Positions 38,401 to 52,047 of a DNA stretch of 64,000 nucleotides are shown piece after piece; within the stretch, counting starts at the first letter, position 1, and each line of letters opens with the position of its first letter. The position numbers and the translations under genes were made by a program. The notes beneath the pieces were generated by a model. It ran no database searches, was not told the DNA's origin, and worked only from the letters and a program-made list of their open reading frames with translations. The stretch lies in the NCBI RefSeq assembly GCF_051020975.1, contig NC_135043.1, forward strand, positions 6,572,001 to 6,636,000, read 5' to 3'. Source of the stretch: Osmia lignaria lignaria. Its lineage: Eukaryota; Arthropoda; Insecta; Hymenoptera; Megachilidae.

Positions 38401-41400
38401 GCGCTCGAACACGTCGTCATCTTAGCGAATCGCGTTCTTTCTTCGATTTGCATAGCGACCTTCGACGTTCGCGAGCCTGTCTCGCACCTCGATGAAACGA
38501 GAGAAACCTCGAGGCTCGCGGCACCCAGCGCAGAAACGACGCCGAGGTCCGAGGGGCCGGGTTTTTTGCGGTCGCTTGTCGCGATTGTTGGCCGGACCAG
38601 GACTCGGCGAATCGCATTCCAGTGTCTTTCACGGGCGAGAATGAGCAGCTACGGGCTACGAACAGCCGGGGAAGTCGAGGGACGAGAGAGTGACGGAGAG
38701 ATAGCGTAGAAAACATCCGTGGCCCGCGCTGGCTCATCAACGCCTCCGGCTCCGCTGCGAAACCCATTGGCGCCCCGGGACAATGCCATCTGCATTCCGA
38801 TCCTGTGGGCGAGAGAGCCGACCGTGCCGCATCTCCACGATCCGAGCTTTCTTACTTCTTCTCCTCTCACGCTGCCCGAAATGACGCGATTTTGTCCTCG
38901 CCGCGTCCGGTTCGAACGCCCGCCGACCAAAGTGTGCGGGCTTGATGAATTCCGCTTTAATGTTCCCTGTCCCCGGCTTTTTGCCGCTCGCACGATTTAT
39001 CGAGGAAACGAGAAATTTATCTGGGAGAAAGGGGTTTAGATTCGTCCTTTTTGTTCTATTCCCGAAGCGAAGAAGAAAATTATAATTCTCGTCTTAAGGA
39101 TAAATATTTCGAGCATTTTCCACGCGGTTTTCGTTCGAAAGGATAATCGGCAAGACGGCTCTTCTCGCGTCGAGTTCAGTGAACCCGAAGGAACGCGCAT
39201 CGAGGATAAGACACGGGGGAAAAATGGGGAAAAACTCGGAGCCGTGGCGTTTAAACCAGGGACGGAAGATTTATCTATACGACGCGGAGTTTCAGCGAGC
39301 AATCGTAAATGAAGCGTCTAACGACAATCTCGCTCGCGAGGAAAGCTGCGACAAAAGACAGACGGGTAGCGTAGGTCGCCGAGGGAGTTTTCCTTCCGTC
39401 ACCACGAGTTCCTAGCCCCTTTTTCCTCCGTGAATACCCTCTGCCCCTCGGCGAACCTCGAAGATTAGGTCACGAGACGCGATGCTAGGGACGAAGTGTA
39501 GCCGAGAGGAGCCGAAAACACGCGTGACTCGTTACTTCTGCTTAAGCGACGAGACTGTAGAGATGGACGTTCCGTGTCCCTTTCGCCTTGTCCCCTGAAC
39601 GCAGATGTGCAAGCGAGCGGGCCAACAAGCTCCTGGGCAAGGAAGAAAACGATACGTGGAAACATGCTGGAGAAACGAGGAGAGAAAAGTTTGTAGCGAA
39701 GAGGGAGGTGAAACCGTCGAGGAGAGACAGAGAGGAAGATGGAGGGTGGGCTTGAAGCGGGTGGTAGGTAGAAACAAGCGAAAGAGGGACGAAGCGGGGA
39801 AGAGGGTGCTCCTGGAGATTTATGACAGGCGTTAAGCAGTAATGAAATTGCTCGTTGCTCGTTCCTCGAGGGGTGTGGAAGGGACCGGGGAACCGAGCGG
39901 GACTCGCACGGGGGTTCGACGTTGTTCGAGACACACCGGTGTGCCGGCGACGAAGGAAAGGTAGAATCGTCCAAAAGGGGCTTTCGTCGAGGGGCAGAGG
40001 GGTTGCTCGGTGCACGCAGCAGTAGAGAAACAGTCACGTGGCGCAATTACCTCTCGCCAGCTGTGTATCCACGCTATTCTCTGAAGGACTTTTAATCGCG
40101 CCACCCTCGCGGTTTCTTCCATCTTTGCTCGTTCTCTCGTTTATCGCGCCTCGTAAAGATACGGAACGCAACGCAACGACGCGGCTGGTCGTGCCGTTTC
40201 CCGCTAAATCCTCTCGATCTACCTGGCGAAAGCGGCGCGTGCAAACCTGTGTAACGAGAGTTTTATGCCGTTCGTCGGCGAATCGAGAACGATTCTCGTA
40301 AGGGACCCGGAGTGGCCGGCTTGCGGCTATCGTGCCGGCCGACACTTGCCAACGATCGCGTGAAAACGCGCCTCGCGGTAGAAATGGTCGTCGTATTTCA
40401 GACGAGATGAGGGAACGGGCGGTGGACGCGTTCGATCCACTCGACGAGGATTCTACTTTAGAAATTGTTCCTCGAGTTTCTTGGAATATTATTTTTTCTC
40501 AGACGACGAAAACTTGAAACGTCAGAAAGTTAGCGGGTTGTTTTTACTGGTGTAATGTACACTTGCGAGTTGTTTGGAAACTTTGTGGTATTCGAGCGAA
40601 ATCTTTATTGGAATCACAGACAGTGAATGTTTATAGTATCTTATAAATTTCTATTCTTTTTCATTTTTATTCATAAAGGATGAAGTTTTAAATAACGAGC
40701 AATTTGTCACGCGTTCCTCGGTGCAGAGAAATCGCGATCAAGGGGCTCTCACGCTGGTCGGATCCGTTTTCACCGATCGTCGGCGAGAGTTCAGGTTACG
40801 GAAACGATCCCGGGAGTATCCGGAGCCGTGTTCCAGACGGAATTCGACACGAGAACGGATCGATCGATCATCGGGCGTGGATCGATCGTAGAGTCCACGC
40901 GACGTTCTGGCATCGAGCACCACCTGTTTCGCGATCCTGTCGCTTCCCCGATCGTCTCACTTTTCTGCGTACGACGCGAATTTTCGTTTCGACAACCGGT
41001 CCTTTGTCCAGCGTTGATCCGCCAAGGGAGGCACCCCTTTGTGCCTCGTCACGGGCGAACGCGTGGGTGTCGTGGACACGCGAGAAACACGTTCTCCATT
41101 GCGCACAATAGTAAACCGTGAACTCCGCTCGTTGTGATTTCGCTTCGAAATTAATTGCGCGAGATTTTTCTGAAACGTTTTTTCAAATTAAATTAAAATA
41201 AATCTTTGAATAAGAAGGAAGAAAACGTTGGATTAGGATTAGAGTACACGCGAATGGCACCCTCCGGATATGAAAAACTGTTGCGAGGGCGAGAACGATG
41301 GAAAAAAAATTCGCCGAGCCAAACGAAATACATATCCGCATCCGACCACAAGCTTCCATTTCCGGTGGCCGCCAGCCGTTGGCCCACTATATTTCCGAGA

Positions 41401-42612
41401 CATTTATCCTGGTTTATCCCGTACGCGGAGACGGTATCGACGGGGGTTGGAAAGGAAGGGGCAGGCTCTCGAGGGAGGTTCCTCGTCGATAGATCTTGCG
41501 CCGTAGATACGCTTCGAATCCTTGGAATTGGTCAGCTCCGCGAATGTAAACCGTGTCCGGCTTCTCGAGGTTATTATTCAACGATCCATGAACTACCGAA
41601 CCATCCGAATGGGTGCGATAAATACACGGGTCATTCGATAAATAAAGAGACAAAACATCTGTTGTTTCAAATTCTTTTATTCAAATATTTTTCAAAATAC
41701 AGTTATATATGGAAATGTAAAATTGCACCGAGGTGTTGCCGATGAGGTGTTTTAATTCGACGCCAGCTTGTTATTACGATCTAATGTTCCGGGTTATTGC
41801 GCGGCCTGATAAGGGCCGTATCGACTTCATTTGCATTTCTGTATTTTCCCCGCGAAAACGTGCTAATCCAGGGCCGTGTCACGCACGTGCGTGCGCGTTA
41901 CGACGGAACGGGGAGAAAATGGAGGAATCGAGAGGAGAATGGACACGCGCATGGGGCGAAGAACGTTGACAAGCAGACCGGCCAACTCTCGGCGATAGTT
42001 ATGGCAAACGGCCAATCAAATTCCGTTCTCCGAAGTCGCCAGATGACGGCGGATAAATACTCCGTGCGTTCACAACCATTGCCACCTGATTGCCGAAAAA
42101 GGGACTAGAGTAGAGCAACCCTTATTCGTCGAGTCTGAAACGCGATAGAAGGTAGTATGTAAGGTAAAATTTCGATAGAAACGTGTGTACCTAACGTTTC
42201 GCTTTATGGAAAAGGACAAGAAAGGAGTTGTCGTCGAGCATTGGTAATAACACCCAGCTGGAGCAGCTTGCGATCGGAAACGGCTCGGCTCGGCGCAGGT
42301 GAATAAGTTTCGACGAGTGGACGTTGTTGTCGGGCGTTTCAGGGTACGTCCGGACGGGTCCGGCGGTGACGGGCCAGGGTATTCGATGCATCGGGAGTGC
42401 TTTTGCGGGAAATAAATTTCGAAAGCGACACGCGGCTCTATCCCTCGCCGCGACAAGAGAAGTGGATGTTTTCGAGGGCGTCGCGCGGTGCATTGTTTGC
42501 CGTGAGAACGCAGACCGCGGAGATGCGCGGAGAGATATTGCCAAGAGATAGATAGAGACAGAGAGAAGAGACATGAGCGAGCGGGTTTAGCAACGGAAGA
42601 GCAGAAGAGAAT

Positions 42613-42634
42613 GAGAGAGAGAGAGAGAGAGAGA
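42613..42634 (+). repeat. (GA)11 microsatellite
   Basis: Eleven GA units sit inside a longer purine-rich stretch (about 42560-42720). That stretch creates a 217-codon Ser/Leu-rich open frame on the opposite strand, which I do not consider coding. Confidence 0.95.
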
Positions 42635-42788
42635 GGAGAGTGGAAAGGGTGTGGGATGAGGGTAGAGAGAAGCGCGATGAGAGAGCAGAGAGGAATGGAG
42701 AAGGGAGAACAGAGCTCTGGCATCGATCTAGTCGTCGGTTCGGCCGGGGGCGGAGCAGGGACACAGGTGCTTCTCCGCGTCTACAGGC

Positions 42789-42899
42789 TTAGTGTCTGAA
42801 CCAGCCCCAGAACCACCTCTGCGAATCAGCCTTGATAGCGGCCACCGGCTGCTCCATATAGTCGTGCTCGGGAATCGCGTTGGAATTAGGCGATACCAT
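42789..42899 (-). CDS. candidate microprotein ORF (36 aa) ending in WFWGWFRH, unverified
   Basis: Read on the - strand, an ATG at 42899-42897 (G at -3 and +4, a fair start context) opens a 36-codon frame beginning MVSPNSNAIPEHDYMEQ. It runs through PVAAIKADSQRWFWGWFRH to a TAA at 42791-42789. What stands out is codon-like composition: nearly every third position is C, G or T, unlike the low-complexity shadow frames nearby. It also has an acidic to neutral N-part and a C-terminal cluster of three Trp and two Phe. There is no pyrimidine-rich acceptor just upstream on this strand, so a single-exon small ORF fits better than a terminal exon. I do not recognise a family. It would be nested in hth on the opposite strand. 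Confidence 0.28.
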   Translation of the reverse strand: MVSPNSNAIPEHDYMEQPVAAIKADSQRWFWGWFRH

Positions 42900-44054
42900 T
42901 CCCTCCTCCCCTATTTCCGCACGTCACTCCGCGTATTCCACGCGTACGCGATAATTCATCGCGAGCACGCGGTCCGTTCTCTATCCAGCTGTCGTACGAT
43001 CGCTTCTGCAACACGATCCTTGTTGCAATTCTTTCACTCTTAGCGGTGATTGCTTTTTATTTTTTGGCCCACCCTTATTTTTCTCCCGAACAGGCGAATG
43101 GTCGATTGAGTACTAGTGCTAGGAAAAAGAGGATAATAGGCCGTCGAATCAATCACGGGCGGGTATTGAACGGAGCCGCAAAAGTGGAAGAGAGGATCGC
43201 GGTGCTGGTAGCAGCGACTTAAAAATCTCTTTTTTCCTCCTCTCCGAGGGGTCCATTCTCGAACGGGGATCGCGACAATTACGGGACGCCCGGGAGATTT
43301 ATAGGCACGGCGGGGAGGGAGAAAAAGAGCGTAGAAACGGGAGGAGAGAAGACCGGGGATCGAAGCGGACGAAAGTTTCGTCTCGAACAGTCGTCCCGTG
43401 AATAAATTAGAATTCGAGTATCCGCGGTGATGTATAATGTAATGGATACCGGGACACAAGGGGAGAGAAAAAGAGAGAATGACGGAGTGGGTGATGGTTA
43501 AAGGGAAAAGGAACGACGTCGAGGAGCCGCCGGCGAAACGGCCCAGCCGAGCTGATTAATTATTTTTGTTTAAACCCGAAACTAACAACCATCGCGGACC
43601 AGACAGATTCTCGGAACAGAAGAAACTTCCTCCGTTGGTGATCGCTGGAATCGCATAATCCCAAAGATCCCTGTTTCTACTTGACGATGGAACGCGTATC
43701 GAGCAAGGCCTTGTAACAACGTTGCGTAATCGTCAGGGTATCGTTTCGCGTTTCTTCCGCGACTCGACGGATCGAATAGGCGATCCGTTTGTCCTCGATA
43801 ATGACGAACCGTTCATACGATCCGATCTGGTTACTTTGCTCTCGAACAAGCATTTACGTCTACTTTGAACAAGACTTACATGGCCGACGATATTATCCCT
43901 GGGGGGGACGCAAAAGTGGCGCGTTTTTACGATTAGACGAGGAGGCACGGAGCGTACGGCTCTCTGAGAAATGATGGAGTCGCCTTCGTTGCCGCGCGCA
44001 GGAAATAAGCAGTCGAAATAAAAGGAAGGAAGCGAAGGGTAGAGAAGAAAAGAG

Positions 44055-44133
44055 GAAGAAGAAGAAGAAGAAGAAGAAGATGACGAAGACGACGGCGACG
44101 ACGACGACGACGACGAAGAAGAAGAGGAGGAGG
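44055..44133 (+). repeat. compound triplet repeat (GAA)n-(GAC)n-(GAG)n
   Basis: About 26 consecutive trinucleotide units change from GAA to GAC and back to GAA/GAG. Translated on the - strand this gives a polyserine run, and on the + strand an acidic/lysine-rich run. Neither belongs to a recognisable protein, so I annotate it as a microsatellite. Confidence 0.9.
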
Positions 44134-45147
44134 TGATGGTAGCGGTAGGGAAGAAGGACGAAGAGGAAGGAGGAGGAGAACTCGACTCGGAGATCATCTG
44201 CCGCTATAACAGGCTGCCAGCTGGCAAAAAAGTCAAACGCGAGGCTCCCTTCGCTATGCGATGCTATGTTGATGGCGTGTCGCTGCTTATTTTCAACCCG
44301 CTGCCTGCATACCTGGTTAGATCCGAGAGGGATCTCTGAAATGTTCTTGGCTCCGATCCGAAATCATATACTACTGCTTTCATCCCTTTCTCTGCTCTCC
44401 CTGTTTCCCTCTCTGGCCTGCTGGCGTCGCGTTTATCGTCCTCGACCGCCTATCGTTGACGGCCGCCACATCGCGATTTGCCTCCTTTTCTCACCGTTTC
44501 ATTTATAAACTCGCGCTAATTATAATCGTGGACGGTCGCGATTGATCGCGGACGCGCATCTCGTTACGGCTCCGATTACAGCGTCGAACCGGCTGGCCGC
44601 GGTTTCGAAACCAGTCGGTGACCGCGAGCCTCCCGATTTTTCCGCGCGCCCGTCGATCAACGATCACCGTTTCACCGTTTAATTGACCCAGTCGTCGGCA
44701 CGCAGCCGATAATTGCATTATCGTCGCGCGAACGTGCTCGTCGGCCGTGACGAATCGGCTAGATTCGCGCGAGGATCGCGGACAATAACGCGGAGACATC
44801 GGTATCTTTCGACGGTCGGGTTATCTCGCGTAGCAGGAGCGAATATGAAATCGTTGGTGGAGGATCGGGACGGGACTATCCGGTCGGTGGTGGAGCGCGT
44901 GTTGCGAGGTGTTTCGTGCTAGATCGCACGGCGGGACTGTGCACGAAGAGAACAGGTAGTCGGGTAGAATGCAAAAACCTTTTCCGCGCGCGTTTCACGC
45001 TGAAATTCTAACCCCTTTCGAGCCGTTACACAATCTTATCGTGGCACCGCTGCCGGCTTTCCTGCTACCTTCTCGTTTCCCTTGGTTCGTAGTCGGGGGT
45101 GGGGGGGCTCGCAGCCGCCTTAGGACGGTTACCCCGGCAGAGAGGGA

Positions 45148-45182
45148 ACGACGACGACGAGGACGACGAGGACGACGACGAG
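45148..45182 (+). repeat. (ACG)n triplet repeat
   Basis: ACG units interrupted by AGG occur over 35 bp. It produces a polyserine shadow frame on the - strand. Confidence 0.9.
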
Positions 45183-45400
45183 AGAAATCGAGGGAAGGAG
45201 ATAAAGAGAAAGGGAGAGGAGAAGGTACGGCAACCAGTCAGGCAACCCCTAGCTTGATCCACGTTGTACCCGTGGATGGAAAGGGGTGCGGGGCACCCCC
45301 TGGCTAGGTAGTAGAAGGGGTGTCGTGATAACGTCACGGTCTGACAGAGTGCCGCTGCTATCGCGCCGCCACACGCCGGCAGAGAAACAAAATGGAACCT

Positions 45401-45422
45401 CCGACCGACCGACCGACCGACC
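45401..45422 (+). repeat. (CCGA)5 tetranucleotide repeat
   Basis: Five perfect CCGA units plus CC lie in intronic sequence. Confidence 0.95.
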
Positions 45423-48400
45423 CCCTACCACCTTCCCTACCACCCTATTCTACACGCTTTGCTTTCCCGTTTCATCCCTCTCGACGAGCCACCGGTTCCG
45501 ACCTCCACGAACTTTTCTTCGCTCGATTCCAACCACGAGCATCGCCACGTCGAAATGTTCTACCTAGTAGAAAAAGGTGTGCCAGAGTTTATAAGAGCCC
45601 GATCGTCGTAGAAATACTGGGAACGGAAAAGCGTGAAAAAGCGAACGCGTACGGATAGGACAGAAGGACGTATCCACCTTTTCCAATCGTCCCGAGGCAC
45701 TCGAGATTCGATTCGGGAGATTAATGATCGGCCCGGGAGGATCCGGACGAGATCCTCTCGAGCGCCCTCGGGCGACGGGACGAGGCTCTCCGCATCTCTC
45801 GTCCTTCTGACTCCGGGAACGAAGGACACGAAAGAACGAACAGGGAGATCTTGTCTCGGTTGGAGAGAGCCGCGTCGGGGATCGGGAATGCCGGTGATAT
45901 ACAGCCCCGCTCGATTTGATTCCCTGATCGCCAGAAAATGATAGTCTTTCGGAAAGATGCCGTTTAATCGATTGCTCCCGCCAACCAGATCCGATAAACG
46001 ATCCGGCCGGATCTGTGCCATTCTCGGGCCGAGCCTTCATATTTCATCGCGAACACGCCACTCGCGAAGCCTTGGAAACACCTCGAACATGCATCGTCCG
46101 ATGTTTTCCTTTTATATTATTAAAAATCATCGTCTACATGAAATCTCGACTTATCTTCGAACGATGATCGTTAAGTTACTTGGGAAAATTCACACCTGTT
46201 TCTCTTTGCCTATTTATTCCGAGGATTCTAGACGTTATCTCTCGCATCTGTAAATCTTCCCAACAACAAATGAGCGACAAAAAAGAAGAAAAATACCCCG
46301 GGACTCTGACCATATTTTAACCGGAAATTTACTTCGCTCGAGCGTTAATCCTGTTTGGCTATCCTTAAATCTAGCAACGTGCCGGTCTTAATCGAATTTC
46401 GAAGCATGAACGGCTTCGAACGCGCCTGGATCGCGCGCGGTCACGAAGCATCAAGGGAACGGGGGTGCAGGATCGATACGAGGAGGACACACGTTTCGAA
46501 CCGAACACACGTCCCGGTGAAATGCACACAAGGTCGTAGGGGCGCGTTGGCGCGCGGAAATCCGGTCGGTATCCGGGGCGCAGATCGCGCGCGAAACGTT
46601 CGTGTCCGCGCGGCGGGGAGCAAGGACTTTTTTGGTCGGTCGACTCCGCTTCCGGCACGCTGGCAGCCTGTGCACCGCGTACATCAAAAGCGCGCGTGTG
46701 CGATAAATAGAAAGTAGCCGATATTAATTCCGCTAATTGCGAGGCACCGAGCCGCGGGCGGTCCTCTTTCGCTTACGCGAATAACAGGTGCGGCTACCTC
46801 TTGCGCGGAAAAGCTTGATTTTTCGAGCCTGCGCGACACGGTGGTGCGAGTTGAAAGCGGGTTTCGTAGGTGTGTCGGTGTCTACAAAGCACGAACGTCG
46901 GCTAATGGCACGGAAAGGGTGGTGAAAATAAAGAGAGGGTGGACGTGGCGGGTTTGGAGGCTGTAATTAAAACAGGAATGTTAATTACTCTTTGCATTAC
47001 CGAAAAGCCTGTTATTGCCAGCGGGTTTAGCGGGAGCACGCGCTAGTTCTCGCGAGCAACTAGGAAACTGCTCGAGCGGAGGCGTAGCTGCATCGTTTTC
47101 AACCGAGATTTTCCTCTCACTTCCTCCAGCTGAATCGAACGCGTCGATAATCGTCGCGTAATGCTCGCCTGTCGAATTAATTGCCGCTATCGGGAATCGA
47201 TCACGAACCGGGGAGGTCTAGATGAATCGTCGATAACCAAGGGGACTTACGCAATCGTAATTGGGACGCGTTATCCTCCGACCGATTCGCCAGCCGGAAA
47301 CGTCTTATTTCCCGCCGAACGACGAATCCTCGACGATCGCGTGAGTGTACGCGTCTCGACAAGAACCTCTTCCGTCTAATAATAATCTCGTACGTCCAGT
47401 CGGCGAAGCTTCGTGTCCGGTTGGCCAGAAACGATTTCTCCTTTTGGAATATTCAATATTCGTTCCAGGAACCGGTAGTAAAGCGGGTCCGCGAACGGGT
47501 TCGCGCTTGCGGTAATTTATGCCTACGACAGAGGAGAAGTTTGGCCTAGGACGGGAATAGAAACTTAGTCGAAATCGAGGGAATACTTTGTCGTGATGGC
47601 GGGTCGTTAAACGGTTTCCTATTCGAGATACAAAGAAGTCGAGAAATGAGACGAGACGAGACGAGGTCTGGCTAGGTCAGCCGGTTGGCTAAGGTCGAAG
47701 GGTCGTAAATACGGGGCCGAGTTTCGAGAGAGCCAGATGATTTATAGAAACTTAAATCCCTGGGGCTCTCTCGTCTCACCGGGCAGCTCCGTTCCCTTTC
47801 GCCTCTTGTACGCGGACAACGAAACGAGCCGCTTGTGTCTATCTATCTTTTCTCCATCAACCAGAGAATCGAGTGGATGTGTAGCGAACGGAACGGGCCC
47901 GTTCTGAGAGCGGGTTGAACGAAGAAGAGGGAAGGAAGGAACCGCGAGAGTCGTCTGTTCGGGACGCGCCACCCTTCTTCAGGAATATTTAATTACAGCC
48001 TTCGCGCGGGCTACAAGACCGGGAAGAAAATAACGCGGCGGGGACCACGGTCTCGGAATGGCTCGGTGTTCGAGGGCACGCTCCTCTGTGTTTACCTCGT
48101 ACTTCTAATTGCCTCGGTCTGCTCCGAGTCTACCATTACCGGCTGAACGAAGATCGCGTATCTCTGTATTGCAGCCTGCACCCATGCGCACCCTCGGCAT
48201 TCGTGTACGCGCGTTTATCGACGCGACTGGATGGACGAAACGCACGCTCGAAATCGCTCCTCAAACTAATAATTATGGAAGTTATACCCGGCAACGGGTA
48301 GACGTCCCTCTCGGGCTTGCATCGTAGCAAGGATTCGAGGATTCGTCGAAGGACCGAGGTTGGATGACTCTATCCGGACAGTGGAGGGAGTTGGACCCCG

Positions 48401-48990
48401 GCCAAATCTGCTTCTTCGCTGTTTTAAAGAATATTCCTTGAACGAGCTAAGCGAAGGGAACTTGGACTTTCATGAGAGTTATCGATGATTGACACTACAA
48501 ATTTTAATTCATTCATTCATTTACCCTTTCGGTAACGGAGGTGACTATAGTTAGCCGTTCTTGAGTGCTCCTTGTATTCTGAAGATGATTGCAAGTACTC
48601 ATAAAAATTTCTTATTAATTAGCACGTTGATTATAGGGGGTTGAAATGAATTTCGTTAAATTAGATTTAGGAAACTACCCTTTTACAGTATTTTCAATCA
48701 GACCCTCTGGAAACGTCTTTCAAAATAATTGTTAAATCAAATTCAAAGGGTATCCGAAGAATTCGAATGGTTGGGACAAAGTTTTCCCGAAGCGTCTCGG
48801 CGACGCATCCTCGACAATAACCGCGTTCGCGTCGCGGCGCGTTCGGCTTAAACCGTCCAGACATCTCGGTGGGTTGCGTTAACACGGTGTTTCGCGATGG
48901 TGTTGGTGAGGAAAAGGGGTACGGCCATGTTGGTGAGGTGGCCAATGGCGCGCAGAGCACCTGCCTCCCGTCTCTCGCGTGTTTCGCCGG

Positions 48991-49097
48991 ACGTGTGTGC
49001 CGGCACACCGTGTGGGCGTGCGTTCGCACGCGTGTATGCGTGCACGCTTCGTGGAAATGCGCGTGTGCGCGTGCGTGCGTACACTTAAACACACGCG
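48991..49097. repeat. alternating purine-pyrimidine (CG/TG/CA)-rich tract, Z-DNA-prone
   Basis: Over about 107 bp the sequence is built mostly from GTGTG, GCGTGC and GCACG-type steps. The cleanest part is 49059-49084 (GCGCGTGTGCGCGTGCGTGC and onward), almost strictly alternating purine and pyrimidine. Such tracts can adopt left-handed DNA under negative supercoiling. Open frames on both strands here are translations of the repeat. Confidence 0.6.
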
Positions 49098-52047
49098 TCT
49101 TGTAAACATCGTGCTCGGGCTCCTTTCTTCATGGGCGCTCGCATTGTCGGGGCAATTGTATCGCGATCCGCATATCGACTTAACTGTACGCTTCCACGCA
49201 GGATTAGTTGATTCTTGCTACTTCTAAGCGACCATGACCACTATCTTTAGTTTTGCTGGCAAACGAACAAGAAGATTCTTCCTGGTTGATTGTGTTCATT
49301 CGAATGATACTTATCCTTTTAGCTGATCCTCGTTGAAAATCATCCTTACCGTTCTAAGTGAACAGGATTTCTTACGCGAGGAATACCTGACTCTTCGCAG
49401 TAGTCTCTATCGGTAGCAACTTGTCAAACATATTTCGTAGAATCTACGATCGTTGCAACTTTGTGCTCCCCGTTTTTCCAAGACAAATTTTCCAAGAACT
49501 TTCGCTTTTCTTCAACCCGCTCGATGGATGATTGGTTAGAAACCGTTGCAACCGATCGTTCGTCTTTCTACGTCGTGGAAGCTGACAAAAAGTAGGTCAA
49601 AGACAAGCGATCGATCTTCCTCCGGTATCGCTCGCCCTTCTCTAATCAAGCGGGATGGCGCGAGTAGCCGGCATCCGGTACGCATGCCTCCGCATAAATT
49701 CCGCCGATGTTGGCCGTAATTGGCGGCGAGCCGATATCGGGACAAGAGGATTGTGATCGTGGAGATCGTGAGCTTGTTCGACGCTCGACATCTCTCTACG
49801 CTCGTCCCCGAATCGACTTTTATCCCCGTGGTATGTATTCGTCGCGTACGGGCATCTTTTGTCCGCGCCGAAGGTAAGCGATATCTGAAACTCGGGATCG
49901 CGCATAATTACCGCGATGACGACACGCTCGACGGACGAGCGTCTCGAGGAGACGTCACGTTGATCAACGCGCCGCGTACGAATGAAATCGCGCGGATAAT
50001 TGCACGTGTCACGCGGGCTCAACCATGTGTCCGATTTCTGTCTCGATCCACCGGGGCCAACCTTTCGATCGTATCTACCGTCGTTCGAATTCCAAATGAA
50101 GAAAAAAAACACCTCGGTTTCTTTATTTTTATTTCATTTTTTCAATGGTCTTTCGATGACCCAGTTGGTCGTGAAATGCGAGCAACGAAGAAGAAAGATT
50201 ATCGATAGCAATGTGATTTTCCCCCGGTGGTTCGCCATTTCCTATTTCATCCTGCGGTTATCGCGATTGCATAACGCACCGCTCGTACGCGTCGCCGCAA
50301 TTTCCGCGAATGTTCGCCGGTATACAAATAACCTCGGCGATCGTAGCTTCGCCGGAATGGCCTCGGTAAATCGTTTTCGAGAAGACAGAGAGAGAGGGGG
50401 GCAGAGGGAAGCAGAAAGAAACAATAACAAAAAGAGCGAACCGCCTGGCCAGCTCGAGAGGGTACCAGTTAAAATCTTCATTGCGGTCGGCCATTCTTCT
50501 CTCCCAGACCTCACCTTGCCTCGTCCCGGCTCCACCTGATGCCTTCGCGCGTTCTTTCTTTTCCTCTTTCGCGTTCGCCACCCTCTCGCCTCGTCCTCGG
50601 CCCTCCATGGTCCTCCACGATCAGTCGACCGATACGACCTAAGGGCAACGATGCGTGTACGCGAAGGTCGAAACCTTCCCCGTATACTCGAAGAGTCTAA
50701 TCAAAACGAGGCTTCGATGTCGAGGATTTCCCACGGGAACGATGATTGCACAACTTGCTGGAAATCTTTACTGACTTTTCACGATGATCGTTCTTCAACG
50801 TCTTGCTCTTACCTTATCCTTTCATTTCTCTTTTTAGTTATCAAAAGCTGGCTCGAACAAAGCATCGCGATAAGTGAACGAGATTTAAATATCGCATCGA
50901 TTGTAGCTGATTACGAATAAGTTTGTCCTAGAAAACCTGTCATTTCCACTCGAGTAGTTAATTCGCCCGAGGATTGACAAATACCGCTCGCGTCCCGGCC
51001 TGAAATATTCCAAGAGCATTCGCTCGGTACGCGAATGTTGGTCGTCGTTTATCGTAAAATCGTGTACGCGAAGAGCACGCCTGGGCTGGTTAATGTTTCC
51101 CGAGGAAACGAGTCGATCGCCTTCCATTAAGTATTAACAAGAGTAACATGGAGAACGGGCGCGGATCAATCGAAGTCACGCTAGCATAATTGGACGACGA
51201 TTTCTCGTAAAATCGTTCGAGCGGAAAAACTCGTGGAAACAGAGAGAAGAGAGGACGCGGGCCTGGGTAAAGCTCGGTGGTGGAGAGCTTCTTCTGTGGA
51301 GCCGCGTTAGCGACCACCATAATAATTCCCCGGTGATTTTTATTTGGTCCCATTTCATTGCACGAGGATGGCCTATGGGCAGCCAGTACGGTCTGTTATT
51401 AGCGTCTGGTGCTCGCCGTTATTGCCGCTCGTCTTCCATCCTCGTCGTAACGCACGCGGACCGCCTCGCGTTCTCCTCTTCCATCGCCGACCTTCTCGTT
51501 CTTCGTCGGCGAAATGGTGGTGCGCGAGGTATGAGAAGAAGAGAGATTGGTCGGATGGGAATCCTTCCGCTGGAATCGACGCCATATTGGACATCTAGAG
51601 GGATACTGAAAGAGCTCGCACGCTGGGAAGCGCATCGGGAACGAGCCATATTCGCGAGACGTTACTTTTCATTCCGTTCCGTACCGTTGCTTCGGTCTTT
51701 ATACGTTCTAATTTCCAAGTGATGCTCGTTTCTAATTACGCTCGTCCAATTTGTAAATATATCCCCGTGGCGGACGACGGTGGGACTTTGCTGGCCGTGG
51801 AATAGGGTGACCGTGACTTTCCAACAATTTATAGCTGACGAAAGGAGAAATATGGATCATAAAAGAAAGCTGGCGGAATATATATTAGGCGAGTTCATCG
51901 GTTTCGTAGCGAACGAACATCGCGGCGACGAAAAAGGATATCGACCAGGACGATCGAGAGCAGAGAGCTGGCGCGAGTCGTTTGGTAGCTACCGCGTTGC
52001 CCGTACGAAAGACATCGGGTTTGTTTTACGGCGCAGTTAAATACGAT

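Noticed and set aside
41621..41710. GGGTCATTCGATAAATAAAGAGAC, possible mariner-like terminus
   Set aside because: The similarity is only loose, there is no inverted partner and no transposase remnant. It may be ordinary AT-rich intron.
42070..42723. 217-codon open frame on the - strand
   Set aside because: It is Ser/Leu/Arg-rich and mostly the translation of a GA/CT-rich tract including (GA)11. No domain is recognisable, and it overlaps frames on the other strand.
43733..44197. Polyserine open frame on the - strand
   Set aside because: It is a direct translation of the GAA/GAC/GAG microsatellite.
50979..51003. Resemblance to miR-92 (CGTCCCGGCCTG)
   Set aside because: The seed region does not match, and I see no complementary arm to form a precursor hairpin.
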